DNA of 5,028 nt from Sulfurovum sp. bin170 (GTDB taxonomy: Bacteria; Campylobacterota; Campylobacteria; Campylobacterales; Sulfurovaceae): NCBI RefSeq assembly GCF_010892395.1, contig NZ_JAACKB010000452.1, positions 1-5,028 of the forward strand. The letters are read 5' to 3'. Every line of letters starts with the position of its first letter. The first letter of the stretch is position 1. Both the position numbers and the translations under genes were made by a program. Of this stretch, positions 1 to 5,028 are shown piece by piece. The notes below the pieces were generated by a model. The model saw only the letters and a list, made by a program, of their open reading frames with translations, was not told the origin of the DNA and ran no database searches.

Positions 1-36
1 AAATTAACAGAAATTATTAAAAAACAACAAAACTAG
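1..36 (+). CDS. Possible C-terminal end of a convergent gene (partial)
   Basis: Frame 1 is open from the window edge and reads KLTEIIKKQQN before a TAG stop at 34-36. A short Lys/Gln-rich tail like this is typical of an ordinary protein C-terminus, and both other plus-strand frames stop within the first 20 bases. If real, the gene would converge on the metallo-beta-lactamase/thioredoxin fusion gene, with about 145 bp between the two stops. Eleven open codons in AT-rich DNA can occur by chance and no domain is visible, so no function can be given. The sequence to the left of the window would settle it. Confidence 0.3.
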   Translation, partial: KLTEIIKKQQN

Positions 37-180
37 GAGATGAAAACTTTAGTTTCGCCTTTTTCAGATCGAAAGCCCAATGCCAATGAATTAGCGAGGC
101 TGAAGCCATCGGTTCCTTATATGCAATTGCATTTTCGGAATCGGCGTGTTTACACCCGAACTCTTTGGTTCAAAAAAAAG
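37..180. other. Compositionally distinct, structured intergenic element; unidentified
   Basis: From 61 to 171 the G+C is about 45%, clearly above the AT-rich fusion gene beside it. Short pairings are dense: TTTCG (53-57) with CGAAA (70-74); a tandem CCAATG pair (77-88); a 7-bp stem with one G-U flanking the perfect palindrome ATGCAATTGCAT (121-132); and GAAC/GTTC around a 6-nt loop at 158-171, followed by eight A. Both strands are open. The plus strand has ATG at 40 to TAA at 189 (49 aa, strongly basic, containing RNRRVYTRTLWF). The minus strand has an open frame of about 50 codons from about 168 to 17, containing MASASLIHWHWAF. The plus ATG touches its AGGAG (35-39) with no spacer, so translation from it is doubtful, and neither peptide shows a domain I recognise. 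A structured RNA, a dispersed intergenic repeat, or the remnant of a mobile element all fit; identity is unknown. Confidence 0.4.
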
Positions 181-181
181 T

Positions 182-1567
182 TTATTTAAGATAACCATTC
201 GCTCGTCCATCTTTAATACCCTCTTTTAGAACATCTATCAACTCACCAATAGCTCGAATACCCTTGATAGTCATAACAATTTCTTTTGTATCAGGGCGAA
301 TAAATACTAGAGCAGGAGTTAGACCAACCTCTATGCCTAAGGGGAGTTTGTCTCTTGAATTATTAAGATAGGTCATTCTATAGTTAGCATTAACCATTCT
401 TTTTATTTTACTACTTCTCTTCATAACAATATCAAGTTCATCACAATATGGACAGTTGTCAGAACGGATTTTTAGCAAAACAATTTTTTTATATTTTTTC
501 GCCAAACGCATAGCTGTGTCAAAATTATCATACTGGATACTAGGTTCTCTCTTTTTTTTCACCTCTTTAGGTTTTTCAATTTCAGGTTTTTTGGGCTTCT
601 CTTTTTCCTGAACAACTTTAGGTTTGTCTACTTTTTTACTCTCCATAGGAGGTACAAGAGCTATAGTTGGATTCGACTTCTCCTCATTTTTTAGCTCATC
701 ATAGGCTAGAGAGATATTTTTTTTGTGCCATATATCATATAGTTTGTCCTCTTGAAATGATAACATTTTTATATTTTCTATAGCATCTTCTCTACTACTG
801 CCATTTTTAATACTCTCTCTAACTTCATCTCTTAACATCGTTAAGTAGCTCTTGGTATTTTTTAGAGAACTTCGCTTTGTTTTAACCCCATGTGCAGATA
901 TTATGGTATCCCAAGAGCTATTTTCAATTTTTTTCAGAGCCTCAATCCACTTTAGCAGTGAACGACCATTATTCAAAGAGGGTAGTCTATTGTTGAAAAT
1001 CATATCTCCAGCAAGAATTAGTTTTCTATCTGGAATATAAACAGTGAGATAGTTATCATCATCTTCTATGATTTTATCTATATCTATACGCATAGTACAA
1101 CATTTGATTTTAGTATCTTTGGTGATCTCTCTATCTAGTGGAACAACTCTAGTGTTGACAAACGCGTCAGGAGTAATTTTTTTATCTAAAGTTAGTTCTA
1201 TATTCTCATCATAACCTTTTGGTCCAAGCAGTATTGCACCTTGCTCTTTATAAAATCCATTACCCAATATTTGGCTCTCATCTATAGAGGTATTGATGAT
1301 ATATTTAACAGGTAAATTTTTTCTATTCTGCATAATCGTATAAGCTTGTTGAGCATAACTATATGTTGGGCCAGAATCTACAACCACATATCCATCTTTT
1401 AGCTCAATATAACAACTGTTGGCAATATTACCACCATTGTTCTCATGAGCCTCCGTTCCTAATCCAAAAAAGCAGACAACATTTTTTGTCATAGTATAAG
1501 GTTTTAGATGATAATCGAATCCGAACAGAGAGATAGTAAGAAAAGATAGAGTTATTAGATAACGCAT
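182..1567 (-). CDS. Exported metallo-beta-lactamase-fold (degenerate) / thioredoxin-fold fusion protein
   Basis: This is a 461-aa protein. Residues 1-16 form a hydrophobic Sec-type signal peptide ending SLFG, so it is probably periplasmic. Residues about 28-290 resemble the metallo-beta-lactamase (MBL) fold of SoxH-like and quinoprotein-linked hydrolases: VVVDSG (D64), INTSIDESQILGN (91-103), LILAGDMIF (D188) and IISAHG (H226). The usual HxHxDH metal motif is replaced by S94, D96, S98 and Q99, and the next histidine position reads G115, so classical dinuclear zinc hydrolysis is unlikely. Residues 300-342 are a Lys/Pro/Glu-rich linker. Residues about 345-455 form a thioredoxin-like (SoxW/Thioredoxin_2-like) domain with C372-P-Y-C375 and a cis-proline motif TP (417-418), which suggests thiol-disulfide exchange. 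Other cysteines are C32, C52 and the adjacent pair C156-C157. The ATG is supported by GGAG at 1572-1575, 4 nt upstream, and by the signal peptide that follows. The fold calls are by eye; the substrate is unknown. Confidence 0.85.
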   Translation of the reverse strand: MRYLITLSFLTISLFGFDYHLKPYTMTKNVVCFFGLGTEAHENNGGNIANSCYIELKDGYVVVDSGPTYSYAQQAYTIMQNRKNLPVKYIINTSIDESQILGNGFYKEQGAILLGPKGYDENIELTLDKKITPDAFVNTRVVPLDREITKDTKIKCCTMRIDIDKIIEDDDNYLTVYIPDRKLILAGDMIFNNRLPSLNNGRSLLKWIEALKKIENSSWDTIISAHGVKTKRSSLKNTKSYLTMLRDEVRESIKNGSSREDAIENIKMLSFQEDKLYDIWHKKNISLAYDELKNEEKSNPTIALVPPMESKKVDKPKVVQEKEKPKKPEIEKPKEVKKKREPSIQYDNFDTAMRLAKKYKKIVLLKIRSDNCPYCDELDIVMKRSSKIKRMVNANYRMTYLNNSRDKLPLGIEVGLTPALVFIRPDTKEIVMTIKGIRAIGELIDVLKEGIKDGRANGYLK

Positions 1568-1571
1568 AATG

Positions 1572-1602
1572 CTCCAGTTTAAAAAATATTTAAATTATTA
1601 TA
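1572..1602 (-). promoter_or_regulatory. Candidate promoter (-10) and ribosome site of the fusion gene
   Basis: On the minus strand a perfect TATAAT lies at 1602-1597, which would start transcription near 1590 and give a leader of about 23 nt. CTGGAG, with its GGAG at 1575-1572, follows 4 nt before the ATG. No convincing -35 is seen at the expected distance, and the region is so AT-rich that a TATAAT match is weak evidence by itself. The hairpin at 1671-1698, which probably ends the upstream gene, makes a separate promoter here plausible. Confidence 0.4.
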
Positions 1603-1670
1603 AATAATAGGATAGCATAAATTATATAAAGATAAGAGTTGAAATTTAAAATTGGATGAAAAATATGAGA

Positions 1671-1698
1671 AAAGTAACAGAATCCAATCTGTTACTTT
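1671..1698 (-). terminator. Rho-independent-type terminator after the 504-aa porin gene
   Basis: A perfect 10-bp inverted repeat (AAAGTAACAG / CTGTTACTTT) flanks an 8-nt loop and starts 8 bases beyond the stop codon of the 504-aa gene. On the minus-strand transcript the stem ends in ACUUUU, followed by UCUCAUAUUUUU, a broken but U-rich tract. The stem is A/U-rich at its base, so termination strength may be moderate. The loop (AUUGGAU) is complementary to AUCCAAU further downstream (+ strand 1651-1657). Confidence 0.7.
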
Positions 1699-1706
1699 AA
1701 GTTAAA

Positions 1707-3221
1707 CTAGTATCTGTAGCTTACTGATAGTCTAATATCATCAGCTTCAATATCTGTCTCTACAGGAGCTACCCAACCTGCACATCTGATATTTGGAGTG
1801 TAGTCATGTTGAGCGTGTGTGTATCGTATCTGTGCAGGAAGATTCTTCTCTCCAAATAGATTAAAGTTCCAATACGCTTCAATCGCACTACCACGAACAG
1901 CTAGTTTTGAGCCAATCGCTGTATCCTCTGCCCATGTTATAGGTGTCCAGAACTGTGTACCTTGGTTATACTCGATTCCGAACTTACCATCATCTGTAAT
2001 CATATCAGGAATGACTAGCCCAACCCAACCAGAGTAACCGATTGTATCTTCTTCCGAGCCAAATAGCTGATGTCCACCATCAGGAACATACAAGGTTCGA
2101 GCAACAGAAGCAAAGAAGATTGAGTCATCAAGGAAATCACTTATCTCATCACCAATACCATCAACTTGAAGTGATAAACCTGTTAGGTGTCCTGTACCAG
2201 CGTCAAGAGATTTATTAGTTGCTGAGTTAGGATCTGTTGGGTCAAATTTAGCACCTATTGGGGTTCCTGTTCTAGCACCTTTAGTATCAAAAATAACGGC
2301 ATGTTGAGCCATTAGATTATATTGACCATTATTATATAGTGAAGCTACTGTTACAAAGAAATCAACATTCTCATCAACATCACCATCTTCATGAGCAAAA
2401 GGTTTATACCCTGCACCATCATAGACAGACTCAACTCCACCTGCGTGAGCTCTACCATACACAAGTTTCAGATAAGAGCCAGGAACCAAATCTCCCGTTT
2501 TGAGTTTGACCATAGCCGCATCAACTTCCATATTGGTTATGTGTGCCAATGGTGATGATGGATTTGGGTTATTTTCTCTAAAGTTTGATAAGAAACCATC
2601 ACTTGACGGTCTTCTACCGATACTCACAGCATAGAAACTATCACTGTTGTATACAAAGTAAGCTCGTCTTACTCTAAAGATTGTATCAGATGCTTTTGAT
2701 GAACCAGACCAACTTTTCAATGGTGCATCATGGCTATCAAAAAGGTGCGCTCCCCAAGTGTAGTAAGCTGCAATTTGACCTTGAAAAGAGAGCTTATCTG
2801 TTGGCTTTGATTTCATATTTAACATAACACGGCTTGTGAAGAGTGCATCATTTTTAGCTTCTGTTCCTGACCAATCTGCACCTTTAAACTTATAGTCATT
2901 ATATTTATAGTTTATATTGTCAACGGTACTTCTAAAGTCCATGCTAAACTTAATATTGTCATAAGCGTCGTGTGCTTTGACCTTATTAAGTGTTTTCTTC
3001 ATCCTCTTTAAGTTCTTCTCTAGTTTTTTAATCTTCTTTGATAAATCAGCATCATCACCAGTAGCATCACCTTTCTTCTGTGTTCCTTCTAGTGTAACTA
3101 CTCTTGCTTTAAGTGCCTCTATCTCTGATAGTGTTGCGTCACTATTCTCAAATGAGCTAAACTCACCACCTGCCATAGAAACTGTTGCAATAACAGCTGT
3201 TGATAATAAAATTTTTTTCAT
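1707..3221 (-). CDS. DUF3373 family outer-membrane beta-barrel (porin-like) protein, downstream paralogue
   Basis: This 504-aa protein falls in the usual DUF3373 size range. The signal peptide MKKILLSTAVIATVSMA is probably cut at A17/G18, giving a mature start GGEF. Residues about 28-85 are charged and helical: a heptad-like stretch (LSEIEALKARVVTLE), a Gly/Asp gap near 51-59, then a Lys-rich coil to KAHDA. The rest alternates polar and aromatic residues as in a beta barrel and ends SYRY, an aromatic C-terminus as recognised by the Bam machinery. Blocks shared with its neighbour include DFR (95-97), GRRPSSDG (202-209), VDG (353-355), EYNQG (417-421) and EDTAIGSKLAVRG (432-444). A single cysteine, C479, lies in a predicted loop. 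AAGGAG lies 5 nt before the ATG. The family has no established function, so a pore for small anions or nutrients is inference. The family call is by recognition; the barrel topology has not been computed. Confidence 0.9.
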   Translation of the reverse strand: MKKILLSTAVIATVSMAGGEFSSFENSDATLSEIEALKARVVTLEGTQKKGDATGDDADLSKKIKKLEKNLKRMKKTLNKVKAHDAYDNIKFSMDFRSTVDNINYKYNDYKFKGADWSGTEAKNDALFTSRVMLNMKSKPTDKLSFQGQIAAYYTWGAHLFDSHDAPLKSWSGSSKASDTIFRVRRAYFVYNSDSFYAVSIGRRPSSDGFLSNFRENNPNPSSPLAHITNMEVDAAMVKLKTGDLVPGSYLKLVYGRAHAGGVESVYDGAGYKPFAHEDGDVDENVDFFVTVASLYNNGQYNLMAQHAVIFDTKGARTGTPIGAKFDPTDPNSATNKSLDAGTGHLTGLSLQVDGIGDEISDFLDDSIFFASVARTLYVPDGGHQLFGSEEDTIGYSGWVGLVIPDMITDDGKFGIEYNQGTQFWTPITWAEDTAIGSKLAVRGSAIEAYWNFNLFGEKNLPAQIRYTHAQHDYTPNIRCAGWVAPVETDIEADDIRLSVSYRY

Positions 3222-3226
3222 ACCTT

Positions 3227-3262
3227 CTCCTTGTTAATAATTATAATTTAAACTATTGTAAC
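3227..3262 (-). promoter_or_regulatory. Extended -10 promoter and ribosome site of the 504-aa porin gene
   Basis: The minus strand carries TGTTACAAT at 3262-3255 (TG-N-TACAAT, a full extended -10), which predicts a start near 3248 and a leader of about 27 nt. AAGGAG at 3232-3227 lies exactly 5 nt before the ATG. The matching -35 position reads ACCAAC and is not convincing, as is common for the primary sigma factor in Campylobacterota. A perfect TATAAT at 3245-3240 is an alternative, but it would leave almost no leader ahead of the ribosome site. Confidence 0.45.
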
Positions 3263-3295
3263 AGAGGAGTTATTAGAGTTGGTATTAATATAAAC

Positions 3296-3325
3296 TATCT
3301 TTATAATAAGATAAATATATGTATC
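3296..3325. promoter_or_regulatory. Overlapping AT-rich dyads upstream of the promoter; possible operator
   Basis: A perfect dyad TATCTT-tataat-AAGATA (3296-3313) overlaps a 16-base near-palindrome GATAAATATATGTATC (3310-3325, one mismatched pair). They lie roughly 35-70 bases upstream of the extended -10 of the 504-aa gene, where an activator could bind. AT-rich intergenic DNA produces such dyads by chance, and I recognise no specific regulator site, so this is a weak call. Confidence 0.2.
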
Positions 3326-3346
3326 AATAGGAGACAATAATTGAGA

Positions 3347-3374
3347 AAGAAGAGTAGAATTAAATACTCTTCTT
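3347..3374 (-). terminator. Rho-independent-type terminator after the 530-aa porin gene
   Basis: A perfect 10-bp inverted repeat (AAGAAGAGTA / TACTCTTCTT) surrounds an 8-nt loop and begins 12 bases past the TAG stop of the 530-aa gene. On the minus-strand transcript it is followed by UCUCAAUUAUU, a poor U tract, so termination may be partial and some read-through into the next paralogue is possible. Stem and loop lengths match the hairpin after the second paralogue, although the sequences differ. Confidence 0.6.
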
Positions 3375-3386
3375 GGTTATATTTGA

Positions 3387-4979
3387 CTAAAATCTATATC
3401 GGATATATGCTCTAATATCTTGAGCTTCTTCTATAGTTCCTGCCAACATTGATTGTGACATAGGGTCACCAGCTGCTGCACCTGCTTTTAGGTCAGAGAT
3501 TTTGATTGGTGTACCACCTGCCCCAAAGAATCCTTGAGAACCTGTATAGTCATAATCAATTTTTGTCCATCTAATCTGTGCAGATAGACCTTTTGCTAGT
3601 GGTTGCGTATAGTAAATCTCAAAAGCTTTACCTCTTGCAGCCAGTTTAGAGCCAACCATTGTATCTTCACCATATGTAAATGGTCTCCAGTACTCACTAC
3701 CTTGGTTATATTCAGCTCCTAGTTTACCACCTAAGAAGGAGACAGGTATCTGAGCACCCACCCAATATGAGGTTCCTGTCTGCTCTTCACCTGGTGCTGC
3801 ACCCATTGCTCCACGAGGTCCCATCATACCCATTATTTGATTGTTTCCATCAGGAAGAGATTTACTCCATGCAAATGAGGCAAATAGTTTGGTTTCATAT
3901 AAGAACTCTGACTCATCCATATCATCTGTAAGTCCATCAACTAGCAGAGAGATACCTGCACCTAACATATCACCTGTTGTAGAAAATTGCATGGTTCTAC
4001 CTGTTGGGTCTGCTGCAAAGTCTTGTTGGAAACCAGGAACATTAAACGCTTTATATGCCGTTGTCTTCACCGTATATTGTTTATCATCATATGGCGTAAA
4101 GATAACACCACCCAATCTAATATCTTCAATAACATCAGATGAACCAGCATATGCTGCTTGGTCTTGATTACCATCAAATCTAGCAACAGCATTGGTTGCA
4201 CCTTGACCCATACAGACTTTAAATGCCATACCTGGAACACCAACTGCATCTTCAAGTTTGAGTTCCGAACTTGCACCATCAAACTCAACATCTATGAGAT
4301 GTCCAAGTGGTGACTGTGCTACATCATCTTCTCTTAGGTTAGCAAGAAAACCAGTTGTTGATGGTCTTCGTCCAACACTTGCTGTCCATCCTAGTCCAGT
4401 GCCTAAAAAATCATCTCCTAGATATAACCAGTAAGCCTGTCTAAGTTTCATGGTATTATCTGTTAAATTCTCATTGATAACCCAGTCAAAACCATCAAAT
4501 CCTGATGAGAAACCTCTTTGAAAAGTACTTCCACCATTGTCTGGCAAAGTAGCTCCATAGGCTTTATTGTAGGCTAATTGACCTTTAAATATAACTTTGT
4601 CTGTTGGGCTGTAAGCCATGTTTAACCATAGTCTATTCGCGAAAAGGTCACTATTTTCTCTTTTTGAACCATCAGCCATTGTATATTCGATACTATCCAT
4701 AGATGTTCTGAAATCAACACTCCACTTGATATTATCTTTAGCATCATGTGCTTTAATCTCACTGAGTTTTTTACTTAATTTCTTAATCTTCTTTTCAAGT
4801 TTTGAGTTATCCGAATCACCTTTACTTTGAGACCCTTTTCTAAGCTCTGCAACCTCAGATTTTAGAGCTTCTAGTTCTGCTCTTAAGTTCTCATCATAAC
4901 GGTTGTCCATATTTGCCAACTCACCACCTGCCATTAGCATGGTTGCCGTAACAATAGAAATTCCTACAATTTTCTTCAT
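3387..4979 (-). CDS. DUF3373 family outer-membrane beta-barrel (porin-like) protein, upstream paralogue
   Basis: This 530-aa protein is a diverged paralogue of the downstream 504-aa protein. The signal peptide MKKIVGISIVTATMLMA is probably cut at A17/G18, giving GGEL. Residues about 30-80 form a charged coiled coil (LRAELEALKSEVAELRK, a Ser/Asp gap, then LEKKIKKLSKKLSEIKAHDA). The barrel part carries DFR (89-91), SVGRRPSTTG (201-210), VDG (347-349), EYNQG (423-427), EDTMVGSKLAARG (438-450) and a final RYRF with terminal Phe. It differs from its neighbour by a Met/Gly-rich insert near 383-397 (MGMMGPRGAMGAAPG) and an Ala/Gly-rich stretch near 497-515, both likely surface or periplasmic loops. 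C256 is its only cysteine. AAGGAG lies 5 nt before the ATG, which together with the signal peptide fixes the start. Function is uncharacterised in the family; transport through the outer membrane is inference. Confidence 0.9.
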   Translation of the reverse strand: MKKIVGISIVTATMLMAGGELANMDNRYDENLRAELEALKSEVAELRKGSQSKGDSDNSKLEKKIKKLSKKLSEIKAHDAKDNIKWSVDFRTSMDSIEYTMADGSKRENSDLFANRLWLNMAYSPTDKVIFKGQLAYNKAYGATLPDNGGSTFQRGFSSGFDGFDWVINENLTDNTMKLRQAYWLYLGDDFLGTGLGWTASVGRRPSTTGFLANLREDDVAQSPLGHLIDVEFDGASSELKLEDAVGVPGMAFKVCMGQGATNAVARFDGNQDQAAYAGSSDVIEDIRLGGVIFTPYDDKQYTVKTTAYKAFNVPGFQQDFAADPTGRTMQFSTTGDMLGAGISLLVDGLTDDMDESEFLYETKLFASFAWSKSLPDGNNQIMGMMGPRGAMGAAPGEEQTGTSYWVGAQIPVSFLGGKLGAEYNQGSEYWRPFTYGEDTMVGSKLAARGKAFEIYYTQPLAKGLSAQIRWTKIDYDYTGSQGFFGAGGTPIKISDLKAGAAAGDPMSQSMLAGTIEEAQDIRAYIRYRF

Positions 4980-4984
4980 TTTTT

Positions 4985-5011
4985 CTCCTTTGAAATAAAA
5001 AAACTATATCA
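4985..5011 (-). promoter_or_regulatory. Extended -10 promoter and ribosome site of the 530-aa porin gene
   Basis: The minus strand has TGATATAGT at 5011-5003 (TG-N-TATAGT, an extended -10), placing the start near 4996 with a short leader of about 17 nt. AAGGAG at 4990-4985 is 5 nt before the ATG, the same spacing as in the downstream paralogue. A second -10-like TATACT lies at 5017-5012. The window ends before any -35 could be judged. Confidence 0.45.
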
Positions 5012-5028
5012 AGTATAATGTATAAATA

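Noticed and set aside
112..171. GGTTC strings resembling a tRNA T-arm
   Set aside because: Neither GGTTC at 111-115 nor at 167-171 has the following T-loop consensus, an acceptor stem or an anticodon arm at the right distance, so no tRNA is called.
158..180. GAAC-loop-GTTC hairpin next to an A8/T8 run as a terminator
   Set aside because: The stem has only 4 bp. On the plus strand it is followed by A, and on the minus strand the T run precedes the hairpin instead of following it, so it does not fit a Rho-independent terminator in either direction.
37..180. Integron attC-like site
   Set aside because: No paired RYYYAAC and GTTRRRY core sites frame the segment, and the gene layout is not a cassette array.
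40..189. 49-aa basic plus-strand reading frame with AGGAG next to its ATG
   Set aside because: The AGGAG touches the ATG with no spacer, the frame runs over the end of the opposite gene, the opposite strand is open for a similar length, and no domain is visible. It is kept only as part of the unidentified element.
2977..3237. Plus-strand open frame opposite the porin N-terminus
   Set aside because: It is antisense to the Lys-rich coiled-coil and signal-peptide codons, which leave the complement free of stops. It has no ribosome site or domain. The other plus-strand open frames at 852-1040, 1819-2037, 3680-3931, 3841-4167 and 4618-4830 were rejected for the same reason.
4067..4291. 74-aa minus-strand reading frame inside the 530-aa porin gene
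   Set aside because: It is a frame-shifted shadow of the porin gene, which is open, has clear family motifs on both sides and shows no break.

Overview
The window looks like chromosomal DNA from a sulfur-oxidising or otherwise free-living Campylobacterota (Sulfurimonas/Sulfurovum-like Epsilonproteobacteria). The evidence is AT-rich DNA, AAGGAG ribosome sites with extended -10 promoters, and two outer-membrane proteins recognisable as DUF3373 family, which is common in that phylum. The assignment rests on family recognition and composition only; there is no marker gene here.

Layout: three complete genes lie on the minus strand, so they read right to left. The first two are tandem, diverged paralogues of a DUF3373 beta-barrel porin-like protein (530 aa at 3387-4979, then 504 aa at 1707-3221). 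Each has a Sec signal peptide, a short charged N-terminal coiled coil, and a barrel ending in an aromatic residue. Each also has its own candidate extended -10 promoter, an AAGGAG site 5 nt before ATG, and a 10-bp-stem hairpin just after the stop codon, so they look like two independent transcription units. The third gene (182-1567) encodes an exported 461-aa fusion. It joins a metallo-beta-lactamase-fold domain that has lost most of its metal ligands to a C-terminal thioredoxin-fold domain with an intact CPYC motif, through a Lys/Pro/Glu-rich linker.

The left end (37-180) is unlike the rest. It is about 45% G+C, contains several short inverted and tandem repeats, and is open for about 50 codons on both strands. 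It sits between the fusion gene and the possible last 11 codons of a convergent plus-strand gene (1-36). I read it as a possible structured RNA or dispersed intergenic element rather than a gene, but cannot prove that from one copy.

Taken together, this is an envelope-protein cluster: two outer-membrane barrels plus a periplasmic (inferred) redox-type fusion protein. Nothing in the sequence proves that the three act in one pathway. I see no CRISPR array, transposase, tRNA or rRNA. No stretch of more than 300 bases lacks a gene.
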